Shown piece after piece: positions 1 to 8,843 of a stretch of 61,040 nucleotides of DNA. The position numbers and the translations under genes are program-made. The notes below the pieces were generated by a model, which was given only the letters and a program-made list of their open reading frames with translations, did not search any database and had not been told where the DNA came from. Numbering within the stretch: position 1 is the stretch's first letter; every line of letters starts with the position of its first letter. Source of the DNA: SAR116 cluster bacterium AG-321-K23 (lineage in GTDB: Bacteria > Pseudomonadota > Alphaproteobacteria > Puniceispirillales > Marisalimonadaceae); contig QBXO01000008.1 in NCBI GenBank assembly GCA_003284565.1, forward strand, positions 1 to 61,040. The letters are read 5' to 3'.

Positions 1-1
1 A

Positions 2-106
2 TTGTGGCAAGAAAAAAATTGGGGTTTTGATGAAGAAAATTCACAGAAAAGAAAAGAAATATCTTTTGAGTTAAATAGATCTATAATTTTTTTAGACTTT
101 CTTTAA
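2..106 (+). CDS. C-terminal fragment of an unidentified protein (5' end outside window)
   Basis: An open frame enters from the left edge and stops at TAA 104-106, giving 34 residues (starts LWQEKNWGFDEE, ends IIFLDFL). It is rich in charged and aromatic residues, and I do not recognise the family. The next gene starts 18 bp later on the same strand, so the two could be cotranscribed. The fragment is too short to exclude a chance frame. Confidence 0.4.
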   Translation: MWQEKNWGFDEENSQKRKEISFELNRSIIFLDFL

Positions 107-124
107 TGAAAAGCATTTATTCTT

Positions 125-493
125 ATGAAAAAAGAGATAAACAAAGACTACATTTCGAAATTAAATCCCCATGCTAAAGTATTATTTCAAGAATATAATA
201 TTGCTTTTAAAAATAAAATGTGGGCAACAACAATTATATTATCCCTAACAATTATTGATAATATTTTGTATGACGCAGATAATTTAGATTATGTTGATGG
301 ACTAGATATAAACTACTTTAGAAGTTCAAAAGATTTTCATTGGTTAAGAATTAAACGAAATCAAATCCTACATTTTGAAAAACCTATAGAAGGTTTTTTA
401 GGAAATAAAGATAGTGAGAAAACTTTAAAATTAGATGCAGCTCGCGCTGATATGACTTTAAAAAAATGCTTTTGCACTCTTTTTAGAAAATAA
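125..493 (+). CDS. Conserved-looking hypothetical protein with HEPN-like R-x4-H motif
   Basis: This is a 122-residue soluble protein with no signal peptide and no clear membrane segment. The middle contains YVDGLDINYFRSSKDFHWLR, followed by RNQILH. The latter fits the R-x4-H pattern, with a polar residue after Arg, that is typical of HEPN-type RNases and nucleotidyltransferase partners. One motif alone is weak evidence. No partner nucleotidyltransferase is adjacent. The stop abuts the stop of lipB on the other strand with zero spacing. I see no strong Shine-Dalgarno. The function is unknown; the gene is probably real, given its length and normal composition. Confidence 0.6.
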   Translation: MKKEINKDYISKLNPHAKVLFQEYNIAFKNKMWATTIILSLTIIDNILYDADNLDYVDGLDINYFRSSKDFHWLRIKRNQILHFEKPIEGFLGNKDSEKTLKLDAARADMTLKKCFCTLFRK

Positions 494-1147
494 TTATGAA
501 TTTAGTTTAAAAAAACTATCACTAACAAATACTTTGTTAAAATTTTTTTTCAAACTGATATCTAATTCTCTTAAAGATATTTTTTTTCCTAATTGGTAAA
601 AACTAGTCACACCAGAATTTGTTATTCCACACGGTACAATATTATTGAATTCATCTAAATTTGGATTTACATTTATAGATATTCCGTGAAAGGTTATCCA
701 ACTTGATATCCTGATGCCAAGTGAGGCAATTTTATTACATTCATTATTATCTTTTACCCATACACCAGGCTGGCCACCAATCCTTGTTCCATCAATATAG
801 AAATCTTTTAATGTAAGAATTATTAACTCTTCGAGTGCATATACGTATGCTTTCACATCCTGTAATCTATTTTTTAAATTTAACATTAAATAAACAACTC
901 TTTGACCGGGCCCATGCCAAGTCCACTGTCCGCCTCTTCCAGTATGTTGAAAATTTACATTACTATTTTTTAAATCTTGTAATTTAGCAGATGTTCCAGC
1001 AGTAAAAATAGAATTATGCTCTAAAAGCCATATCATTTCACGCGCAGAATTTTTTTTAATCTCTAAAACACGTTTCGTCATTTCTGAAACTGCAAAATCA
1101 TATTCTACAGGATTTTCTGATGTTTTCCATTCTATATCATTAATCAA
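494..1147 (-). CDS. lipB: Lipoyl(octanoyl) transferase LipB
   Basis: LipB transfers octanoate from octanoyl-ACP to lipoyl domains of 2-oxoacid dehydrogenases and the glycine cleavage H protein; LipA then inserts the sulfurs. The 217-residue length is normal. The family core RGGQWTWHGPGQRVVY is present, followed by the catalytic lysine motif NKIASLGIR and the catalytic cysteine in IVPCGI. The start is TTG (complement of 1145-1147), and the N-terminus IEWKTSENPVEY aligns with the usual family start, so a longer form is unlikely. It converges with the 125-493 gene with no spacer. Confidence 0.95.
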   Translation of the reverse strand: MINDIEWKTSENPVEYDFAVSEMTKRVLEIKKNSAREMIWLLEHNSIFTAGTSAKLQDLKNSNVNFQHTGRGGQWTWHGPGQRVVYLMLNLKNRLQDVKAYVYALEELIILTLKDFYIDGTRIGGQPGVWVKDNNECNKIASLGIRISSWITFHGISINVNPNLDEFNNIVPCGITNSGVTSFYQLGKKISLRELDISLKKNFNKVFVSDSFFKLNS

Positions 1148-1191
1148 AACAACTACTTTCCTAAAATTACTTACATAATATATAATTTATC

Positions 1192-1220
1192 TTGCAATAA
1201 TTATATCATTTTGTTATCGC
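1192..1220 (+). promoter_or_regulatory. Candidate sigma70-type promoter for tRNA-Leu
   Basis: TTGCAA at 1192-1197 is followed after 16-17 nt by TTATCG/TATCGC at 1214-1220. This places a start roughly 10 nt before the tRNA. The -35 is a fair match and the -10 is weak. It is assigned by position and pattern only. Confidence 0.3.
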
Positions 1221-1237
1221 AAAAGTATGCTTTTGTT

Positions 1238-1324
1238 GCGGCTGTGGCGGAACTGGTAGACGCGCAGCGTTGAGGTCGCTGTGGGATAAAACCCGTGGAA
1301 GTTCGAGTCTTCTCAGCCGCACCA
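1238..1324 (+). tRNA. tRNA-Leu (anticodon GAG)
   Basis: The 87-nt gene has a long variable arm, as expected for a class II tRNA. Acceptor strands GCGGCTG (1238-1244) and CAGCCGC pair fully, followed by discriminator A and an encoded CCA. The anticodon stem CAGCG/CGCTG encloses loop TTGAGGT, giving anticodon GAG. The T-loop GTTCGAGTC is canonical. It lies between lipB and a small gene on the opposite strand. Confidence 0.97.
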
Positions 1325-1423
1325 TTTATATTGTATATTAATTAATTAGAAATTTTTACCATTATGGTAATCACGACTGTTTATTAAGAAAATAGGCTGC
1401 TTAAACAAAAAAAGGTAAAAAAT

Positions 1424-1672
1424 TTACTTCACGTTATTTTTTGAAATTTTAGATTCTTTTTTGATTTTTTGCTCTAAGTGATCAATCATTATTCGTCTCA
1501 TATATTCAGCTCTTGCTAAATTTGTAAATGAATACTCACGAATATCATCGTTATTTATTCGTATAGAAAAATTATAGAATGCACCATTTTTCTTAATACT
1601 AGAAGCGCTACCTGCAGCTATTTTACTAGTATCTAATAATGTACCAAATTTAGTTTCGATTATGTTTGACAT
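1424..1672 (-). CDS. Small hypothetical protein (82 aa)
   Basis: This short hydrophilic protein has no recognised family. The N-terminal half suggests beta structure (FYNFSIRINNDD), and the C-terminal half is a charged, probably helical segment (LARAEYMRRIMIDHLEQK) with a lysine-rich tail. A good Shine-Dalgarno (GGAG about 9 nt before ATG) supports it as a real gene. It precedes the 1762-2106 gene by about 90 bp on the same strand in reverse order. No function can be assigned. Confidence 0.6.
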   Translation of the reverse strand: MSNIIETKFGTLLDTSKIAAGSASSIKKNGAFYNFSIRINNDDIREYSFTNLARAEYMRRIMIDHLEQKIKKESKISKNNVK

Positions 1673-1761
1673 AATTAATCTCCAAAATTAAGTATTTTAT
1701 TATTATGATATTAAAAATTAGAATATGTCAAAATAAAACTTTATTTATATTTTACTAAAAT

Positions 1762-2106
1762 TTAACAATATTCATACAAAAAATGCGATCTGTCATAAGT
1801 ATGTTGTCTTACTTGAGTGCTCCATCGTCCTTTTTCAACAGCAATCGCCCATTCTTTACTGTTAATAACTTCTGGATTATCTAATTCGTACATAGCAACA
1901 AATTTTTGATTGGGTGAGTCCATTGATTTTGTTTCTCCACCTATAGAAAAATTAAAAGGTATTCCTTTCCCTCTAGTTACCTTATTTACTCCTGGAACAT
2001 TAAGTAAATGCGGTACATGTTCTAAATCATATACCTCATTAAATAAATCTTCATATTCTTTTTTAACATTCATAGACACAATAAAAACAAATTTTGAAAT
2101 ACTCAT
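1762..2106 (-). CDS. Small dimeric alpha/beta-barrel-like protein (EthD/DUF4286-like)
   Basis: The 114-residue protein begins with a beta strand (FVFIVSMNV), then an acidic helix and a YDLEHVPHLLNVPGV segment. This pattern is typical of EthD/DUF4286-type ferredoxin-like barrels, where the family carries W/Y-D-x-E-H-x-P near the start. A second copy of the fold is not present, so it would act as a dimer. Its ATG overlaps the stop of the upstream GIY-YIG gene (ATGA, 2103-2106), so the two are translationally coupled. The substrate is unknown and the family assignment is by pattern. Confidence 0.6.
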   Translation of the reverse strand: MSISKFVFIVSMNVKKEYEDLFNEVYDLEHVPHLLNVPGVNKVTRGKGIPFNFSIGGETKSMDSPNQKFVAMYELDNPEVINSKEWAIAVEKGRWSTQVRQHTYDRSHFLYEYC

Positions 2107-2369
2107 GATAACTCCTTTTTTTCATTATATAATTTGACTAATAACTCTTTATTCTTTTTATCAAGTTTTTTGATTTTTATTTCTCTTTTAATAGCTTTAC
2201 TTCTACTTTTACATTCTTCAGCGTAAATTAATTTAAAAGGTAGTCTTGCTCTAACATACTTTGAACCTTTACCCTTGGCATGGGTATCTAATCTTTTTTT
2301 TAAGTTATTTGATATTCCAGTATAGATAGTACTATCATCACATTTAACCATATAAACAACCCAGTTCAT
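2103..2369 (-). CDS. GIY-YIG domain protein, UPF0213/YhbQ-like
   Basis: This 88-residue single-domain GIY-YIG protein carries the strand motif VVYMVKC..IYTG and the NNLKKRLDTH segment with the conserved arginine. The C-terminal REIKIKKL segment carries the expected glutamate. UPF0213 proteins of this size are common in bacteria; some nick DNA weakly, but the cellular role is not settled. It lies 4 bp downstream of the ABC ATPase gene and overlaps the next gene by 4 bp, so 3339 to 1762 is probably one transcript. Confidence 0.85.
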   Translation of the reverse strand: MNWVVYMVKCDDSTIYTGISNNLKKRLDTHAKGKGSKYVRARLPFKLIYAEECKSRSKAIKREIKIKKLDKKNKELLVKLYNEKKELS

Positions 2370-2373
2370 TAAA

Positions 2374-3339
2374 TCATTTAATCAAATTATCTTTGATTAA
2401 ATTAACAAAAACTTCTTCAAGGCGAACGCTTTTAGTAGATAAATCTAATATTTTTAAATCTGTTTTATAAAGTGTTTCTATAATTTTATTCATTGATGTA
2501 TATTTGGGGTCGAGGTATATTTTCAATTTATTTTTATGAATTTTAACATTACCAATATTATTAATATAACTTTTATCTTTTTCAGTAATCTTATTGTTAG
2601 TCAATGTAATTATTATTACTTTTTGATTTGACTGTGAAAGCAAAGACTTTTTTGTTTCATTAGCAATAATTTTACCCTTATTAATTATAGCAATATGATC
2701 ACATAAAAACTCAGCTTCTTCCAAATAATGTGTGGTTAATATTATTGTAACTCCCAATTTATTTAATTTTTTAAAATAACTCCATAGTTTTTGTCTTAGT
2801 TCTACATCAACTCCTGCTGTAGGTTCATCTAGTATAACAATAGGAGGTGAATGAACCATCGCTTTGGCTACTAATAGTCTTCGTCTCATTCCACCAGATA
2901 AATTTCTGCTGTATGTTTCAGCTTCGTGAGTCAAATTCATTAATTCTAAAAGCTCATTTGTTCTCCATTTATTTTTGGGAACATTAAACATTCCAGAATG
3001 AAGATTAAGAGTTTCTTTTGGTGTGAAAAAAGCATCTATATTCAGTTCTTGTGGTACAACACCAACGGCAAGTTTAGATTGTTTTCTATATTTATCTATA
3101 TCTAAACCCCATATACATACCTTCCCAGAAGTTTTTATAACTGCTCCAGAAATAATGTTGATCAAAGTTGATTTTCCTGCACCATTAGGCCCAAGTAGAC
3201 CAAATATACTTCCAACGGGGATATTTAAGGATATATCATCTAAGGCAATATTTTTTACTTTATTATTATAAATTTTTGATAACTTTTCAATTTGCAATGC
3301 TAATTGATTATGTGGAACTTCCCAATATTTTTCTGTCAC
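2374..3339 (-). CDS. ABC-2 type transporter ATP-binding protein, no adjacent permease
   Basis: This 321-residue ATPase resembles YadG/NodI/CcmA-type subunits that power ABC-2 exporters. It has Walker A GPNGAGKST, a Q-loop (VGVVPQE), the signature LSGGM, Walker B VILDEPTAGVD and the H-loop TTHYLEEAE. It also has a C-terminal extension of about 90 residues, as in this subgroup. The start is GTG. The usual membrane partner gene is not next to it: downstream is a GIY-YIG gene, and upstream is the divergent polA. The substrate is unknown. Confidence 0.85.
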   Translation of the reverse strand: MTEKYWEVPHNQLALQIEKLSKIYNNKVKNIALDDISLNIPVGSIFGLLGPNGAGKSTLINIISGAVIKTSGKVCIWGLDIDKYRKQSKLAVGVVPQELNIDAFFTPKETLNLHSGMFNVPKNKWRTNELLELMNLTHEAETYSRNLSGGMRRRLLVAKAMVHSPPIVILDEPTAGVDVELRQKLWSYFKKLNKLGVTIILTTHYLEEAEFLCDHIAIINKGKIIANETKKSLLSQSNQKVIIITLTNNKITEKDKSYINNIGNVKIHKNKLKIYLDPKYTSMNKIIETLYKTDLKILDLSTKSVRLEEVFVNLIKDNLIK

Positions 3340-3515
3340 TTAAGCTCTTTCTTTTCTTAAATATATAATGTTTAAAATGACATTAATTTTGATTTAATGA
3401 CAACTCACTATTAATTAATTATAATAATACTGTTAACAAATAGGTTGCAAGGTAGTTTTAAATGCAATTTTTCTTAAACTAAAATAAATCTAATAAAAAG
3501 AATTATTTAAATTAA

Positions 3516-6365
3516 ATGAATAAACCAATTGAAAATAACCCAAGACCTAATCTTAAATTGAATGATCCAAATAATTTATTTCTTATTGACGGGTCGGGAT
3601 ATATTTTTAGAGCTTTTTATGGCCTACCCTCAATGAGCAACATTGATGGTATTCCAGTAAATGCAGTATTTGGTTATACTAAAATGCTTCTAAAGCTTAT
3701 TGATGATTTTAAACCAATTTATGTAGCAGTTATATTTGATGTTGCTAGAAAAACTTTTAGAAATGATTTGTATGACTTGTATAAAGCAAATAGATCTGAT
3801 CCCCCTGATGAATTAATCCCTCAATTTTCAATTATACGTGATGCTACTAACGCAATTGGATTACCTGTTGTCGAAATGGAAGGATATGAAGCTGATGACT
3901 TAATTGCTACATATTCAGATATAGCGTCAAAAATGAATAAAAATGTTATAATTGTATCTAGTGATAAAGATTTGATGCAGCTTGTTGATCAAAATACAAC
4001 TTTATTCGATCCTATGAAACAATTCTGGATAAATGATGATAAAGTTTTTGAAAAATTTGGAGTTTATCCTAATAAAGTTATTGATGTTCAATCACTTGCA
4101 GGTGATACTAGTGATAATATACCTGGAGTGCCTGGAATTGGTATCAAAACAGCAGCAGAATTGATTAACGAATATGGAGACCTAGATCAATTATTAAATA
4201 GAGCTTCTGAGATAAAACAAAATAAAAGAAGAGAAAATTTATTAGAGTTTGCAGAACAAGCAATATTGTCTAGATCCTTGGTAACACTTAAAAAAGACGT
4301 TCCTATTGAATCTCAGATAGAAGAATTTAAAATAAGTTCTGAATTAGAGTTAAATAAATTAATCCCTTTTTTAAAGACACATGGTTTTAAAAGCATATTA
4401 AATAAATATGAAAATAGTAAAGAACTACAAAATAATTTCTCTAAATCTGAAATAAAAATTAATTCTATTAACAATATTAAAGATTATAGCTCTATTTCCA
4501 AAAAATACGAATTAATTGAAAATAAAGATCAATTGATAAAATTTTTAGAGAATTGTTATAGTAAATCAGTAATTGCATTTGATTGTGAAACTAATTCTTT
4601 AAATGCAAAAACTGCAGATTTAGTAGGGGTTTCTCTTTCATGTGAAGAAGGTTTAGCCTGTTATATACCATTAAGACATGGACAAAAACTAGATGATAAT
4701 CAATCAGATTTTAATTTTGATAATGTAAAATCTTTTAATCAAATTGATTTTGAAGATGCGATTGAATTACTCAAACCTATTTTAGAGGATAAATCCATTT
4801 TAAAAATTGGTCATAACATCAAATTTGATGCGCTAGTAGTTAAACAATTACATAATGGAAATATAAATATTGACCCAATTGGAGATACTATGTGCCTTTC
4901 TTATGTTGTTGATTCAGGGAGAGTAGATAGTCACAAATTGGATGCTATGGCTTTTCGTGAATTAAATCACAATACAATCAAATACGAAGATGTTTGTGGA
5001 AAGGGCAAAAACAAAATCTTATTTAATCTATTGTCACCATCTGATGCATTGGATTATGCATCTGAAGATGCAGATATAACTTTAGCAATATATAATAGAG
5101 TTTTACCGAGAATATTTAAAGATAAAAAATATTCTGTTTATAAAAGATTAGAAAATCCATTAATTAATGTATTAATTGAAATGGAAAATACCGGTGTAAC
5201 AATAAATGCTCAAAAACTCTCAGAAATTTCTAAAAATTTATCTGATGAAATTATAAAATTAGAAAATAAAATTTTTAATCATAGTGGTAAATCTTTCAAT
5301 GTTGGTTCTCCAAAACAATTAGGGGAAATTTTGTTTGATGAAATGAAGATTGAAGGTGGTAAACGTTCCAAAAATGGGTCTTGGCAAACTAGTGTAGAGA
5401 TTCTTGAAAATTTATCAGATTCAGGACATGAAATTGCACAACTTATTTTAAATTGGAGACATTTTTCAAAGTTAAAGAGTACTTATACTGATGCACTAGT
5501 TGAACAAATAAATCCAAAAACTAACAGAGTCCATACTAATTATTCAATGGTAGGTGCTAGTACAGGAAGATTATCATCTTCAAATCCTAATTTACAGAAT
5601 ATACCCATAAAAACAGAAGAAGGAAGATTAATTAGAACAGCTTTTGAGTCAAAGCCAGGTTTTAAATTAGTATCCATGGACTATTCACAAATTGAATTAA
5701 GGTTAATAGCGCATATTGCTGATGAGACAAAAATGTTGGATGCGTTTAATAATGATTTAGACATTCATTCAGATACTGCTTCCAAAGTTTTTGGAGTCCC
5801 TATAAATGAGATGAAATCAGATTTAAGAAGGAAAGCTAAAGCTATAAACTTTGGAATTATATATGGTATTTCTGCTTATGGTCTTGCAAAACAATTGAAG
5901 TGTTCCGCGAATGAAGCAAAAGAATTTATAGATTCTTATTTCAAAAGATTTCCAAGAATAAGAGATTATATGGAAGAGATTAAATCTAGCTTAGAAGAAA
6001 ATGGATATGTAGAAACCTTATTCAATAGACGTATTTATATAAGTGATAGTAACACTAAAAATCAAAGGTTAAGAGGATTTGCTGAAAGGCAGGCAATCAA
6101 TGCACCCATTCAAGGATCAGCCGCGGATATAATAAAACTAGCAATGGTAAAAATACATAAAAATTTATTTGAATATAAAAATGATTTATCAATGCTAATG
6201 CAAGTTCATGATGAACTTGTATTTGAGATAAGAGAAAATAGTATTGATAAATATACAAAGATTATCCAAGAAATTATGGAGCATGCTAATTTACCAAAAA
6301 TTCCGTTGAACGTTAACTTAAAAGTGGATACTGGTTTTGGAGATAATTGGGCTGAGGCTCATTAG
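3516..6365 (+). CDS. polA: DNA polymerase I
   Basis: The 949-residue protein has all three Pol I domains. The 5'-nuclease/FEN domain occupies about 20-300 (LIDGSGYIFRAFYGLP at the start, GDTSDNIPGVPGIG for the HhH region). The 3'-5' exonuclease is intact, with FDCET around residues 354-357. The polymerase domain has MDYSQIELR near 720, motif B RRKAKAINFGIIYG near 770 and QVHDELVFE near 895. It fills Okazaki and repair gaps and removes RNA primers. It is divergent from the ABC ATPase across 176 bp. It starts at ATG and has no nearby alternative. Confidence 0.97.
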   Translation: MNKPIENNPRPNLKLNDPNNLFLIDGSGYIFRAFYGLPSMSNIDGIPVNAVFGYTKMLLKLIDDFKPIYVAVIFDVARKTFRNDLYDLYKANRSDPPDELIPQFSIIRDATNAIGLPVVEMEGYEADDLIATYSDIASKMNKNVIIVSSDKDLMQLVDQNTTLFDPMKQFWINDDKVFEKFGVYPNKVIDVQSLAGDTSDNIPGVPGIGIKTAAELINEYGDLDQLLNRASEIKQNKRRENLLEFAEQAILSRSLVTLKKDVPIESQIEEFKISSELELNKLIPFLKTHGFKSILNKYENSKELQNNFSKSEIKINSINNIKDYSSISKKYELIENKDQLIKFLENCYSKSVIAFDCETNSLNAKTADLVGVSLSCEEGLACYIPLRHGQKLDDNQSDFNFDNVKSFNQIDFEDAIELLKPILEDKSILKIGHNIKFDALVVKQLHNGNINIDPIGDTMCLSYVVDSGRVDSHKLDAMAFRELNHNTIKYEDVCGKGKNKILFNLLSPSDALDYASEDADITLAIYNRVLPRIFKDKKYSVYKRLENPLINVLIEMENTGVTINAQKLSEISKNLSDEIIKLENKIFNHSGKSFNVGSPKQLGEILFDEMKIEGGKRSKNGSWQTSVEILENLSDSGHEIAQLILNWRHFSKLKSTYTDALVEQINPKTNRVHTNYSMVGASTGRLSSSNPNLQNIPIKTEEGRLIRTAFESKPGFKLVSMDYSQIELRLIAHIADETKMLDAFNNDLDIHSDTASKVFGVPINEMKSDLRRKAKAINFGIIYGISAYGLAKQLKCSANEAKEFIDSYFKRFPRIRDYMEEIKSSLEENGYVETLFNRRIYISDSNTKNQRLRGFAERQAINAPIQGSAADIIKLAMVKIHKNLFEYKNDLSMLMQVHDELVFEIRENSIDKYTKIIQEIMEHANLPKIPLNVNLKVDTGFGDNWAEAH

Positions 6366-6464
6366 ATGTCGTGAATATAAATTAACTTAATTTAGCCTTG
6401 AATAAACCTAAATTTTCCAATCAAATCATAAAAGTATTAATTTTTAAAAAATATAGGCAAAAAG

Positions 6465-7154
6465 ATGAGTGAAAAAATAATTCTTATTGATGATGATAGT
6501 AATATTCTAACATCTGTTTCAGTAGCTTTAAAAGCTGAAGGTTGGATAGTAAACAGTTATAATGATAGTGAACAAGGTCTTATCGAGCTTCAAAGAAACA
6601 CACCTGATATAGTAATCCTAGATATTAAAATGCCTAAACTAGATGGTATGGAGGTTTTAAAAAAGCTGAGAGAAACAAATGATGTCCCAGTAATTTTTTT
6701 AACTAGCAAAGATGATGAAATTGACGAAGCAATTGGACTTAGGATGGGAGCTGATGATTACATTACAAAACCGTTTTCACAAAAGCTTTTGATTGAAAGA
6801 ATAAGAGCAGTATTAAGAAGAAGCTTGTATAAAAATAACAATGTATCGGATAAGATGATTCAAAGAAATGACTTGTCACTTGATCCAGATAGACATCTTT
6901 GCAAGTGGAAAGGTGAAGAAATAAGACTTACAGTCACAGAGTTTTTAATCCTTTATTCTTTAGCTCAAAGACCTGGTTTAGTAAAAAATAGAGATCAGCT
7001 CATTGATACAGCATATGGTGAAACTATATATGTAGATGATAGAACTATTGATAGTCATATCAAAAGAATGAGAAGAAAATTTAGAGTTTTTGATAAAAAT
7101 TTTGATCATATTGAAACCTTGTATGGTGTAGGATACAGATATAGAGATTTATAA
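6465..7154 (+). CDS. chvI: OmpR-family response regulator, ChvI type
   Basis: The 229-residue protein has a receiver domain followed by a winged-helix domain. The receiver acidic pocket is DDD at 9-11, the phospho-acceptor is Asp53 (ILDIKMP), and the conserved switch residues are T80 and K102 (TKPF). The C-terminal part carries [10 protein letters not shown] and [14 protein letters not shown], as in OmpR/ChvI. The partner kinase starts 4 bp later. ChvI/BvrR/ExoR-type systems control envelope and acid-response genes in alphaproteobacteria. The name rests on the neighbourhood (chvG, ahcY) as well as the sequence. Confidence 0.88.
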   Translation: MSEKIILIDDDSNILTSVSVALKAEGWIVNSYNDSEQGLIELQRNTPDIVILDIKMPKLDGMEVLKKLRETNDVPVIFLTSKDDEIDEAIGLRMGADDYITKPFSQKLLIERIRAVLRRSLYKNNNVSDKMIQRNDLSLDPDRHLCKWKGEEIRLTVTEFLILYSLAQRPGLVKNRDQLIDTAYGETIYVDDRTIDSHIKRMRRKFRVFDKNFDHIETLYGVGYRYRDL

Positions 7155-7157
7155 AAA

Positions 7158-8763
7158 TTGAACCTATTTTTCAGAAAACTGGAGAACTTATATTTTCCTC
7201 TAAAAATGAGGATTTTATTTATAATATTAGTACCGGTTTTATTATATCCAATCATTTTAATTTATTTTAACAAGTACCAAGATATTTTAATTAAATCTGA
7301 ATTTGCAGCTATTGAAAGACAAGGTTTAACACTAACTAAAGCTCTTGCCTTGGCAGAAAATCAATATGGCCTAATCCAGAATAATCAAATATCAAGTCCA
7401 GCTCTACAAAGTCTTATTCCAAAAGTTGAATATGCGTCAAATATACGAGTAAGACTTTTTAATATGTATGGAAATTTAATAGCAGATACAAAAGCGAGTA
7501 TGAAATATAGTCCTTTCGTAAAAGTGAGCCCTTTACCCGCTGTCGATAATACTTTTTCTATAAAAGACAATTTAACAAAATTTGTATCCTTATTTTCAAA
7601 TTTAATTTCAAGACCCCTAAATCTGCCTATTTATAAAGATAATGCAAATTTTTTAATTGAAGACTTTCCAGAAGTAATTATGGCTTTAAAAGGTAGAACA
7701 AAAAAAACTTTACGACAAGACAGTAAAGGTAAACTTTATTTATCTGTAGCTATACCAATTAAAAATATTCGCATGGTAAGGGGAGCAGTCCTTCTTTCCA
7801 TTTCAGGAAAAAAAATTGAACAAGAATTAGTTGATTTAGAAACTGAGCTTTTTAAAGCTTTTGGGCTCATTTTATTAGCAACAATTGCTCTTGCTATTTA
7901 TTTTGGTAGATCAATAACAAATCCAATAGTAAGATTGTCAAATGAAGCAGATAAAATTGCTGAAGATAAAATGCTAAAAACTTTTAACCTAAATCAATTT
8001 AGACATAGGAAAGATGAAATAGGTAATTTAGCAAGATCATTTTTTAAAATGACTAATGAATTACAAAAAAGAATAGATCATATTGCAGAGTTTGCTGCCG
8101 ATGTTGCGCATGAGTTAAAAAATCCGATAACATCTGTAAGGTCAGCCTCTGAAACGATAACCAAAGTTAAAAATTTTGAAGATCAAAAAAAATTAATTAA
8201 AGTAATACAAAATGATGTCGAAAGAATAGATAGATTAATTAATGATATTTCCGCTGCTTCTAAATTGGATGCAGAATTGTCTAGGATAGAAATAAAAGAA
8301 ATAAATATTTCTAGACTTCTTGAAACTCTTGTTGATATAAGATCGTCTACCATAATTTCAAAAATCAACTTGTTAAAGCATACAGAAGATGTTTATATCT
8401 TGGGTGATGAAAATAAAATTGCTCAAGTGTTTGATAATTTGATCCAAAATGCAGCTTCATTTTCAAAAAAAAAATAATTCTATAAATGTTCGATTAGAAA
8501 AAAATTTAGAAAATGTAAGTATTATGGTTGAAGATAATGGTCCAGGTTTTTCAAAAGGATCATTAAATAAAGTTTTTGACAGATTTTATACGGATAGACC
8601 CAAAAATGAAAAGTTTGGTAATCATTCTGGTTTAGGATTATCTATATCAAAACAGATAGTTGAAGCACATGGCGGAACTATAGAGGCTTTAAATCGTTTA
8701 AATGAAAAAAACGAATGTATTGGGGGTAGTGTTAAAGTTACTTTACCAGAAAAAAAATTATAA
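7158..8763 (+). CDS. chvG: Sensor histidine kinase ChvG, reading frame broken at an A10 run
   Basis: The partner kinase of ChvI starts at TTG 7158. There is a TM helix at about 17-38, a periplasmic sensor region, a second TM at about 235-252, and HAMP. HisKA follows with His318 (DVAHELKNP), then the ATPase domain with N-box DNLIQNAA, G1 VEDNGPGF and GLGLSISKQIVEAHGG. The frame stops at 8477 directly after ten A (8465-8474), and the rest of the ATPase domain continues to 8763 in the +1 frame. Nine A would restore a continuous 534-residue protein with no other change. Sequencing error, real mutation and slippage are all possible. Kinase activity as written would be lost. Confidence 0.85.
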
Positions 8764-8843
8764 TTACCTAATTATTAAGAATTCAAGCTTTAATTTCTTA
8801 ATTTTAAATGTTATAGAATGGCTAATTAAAAAAAAGGTTTACT

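Noticed and set aside
1356-1370. Palindrome TTACCATTATGGTAA between tRNA-Leu and the 82-aa gene, considered as a terminator
   Set aside because: The stem is short and AT-rich, and no T-tract follows it on either strand, so it is not a credible intrinsic terminator.
8764-8843. Possible SAH riboswitch before ahcY
   Set aside because: The 80-bp spacer is AT-rich with no GC-paired stems or pseudoknot core.
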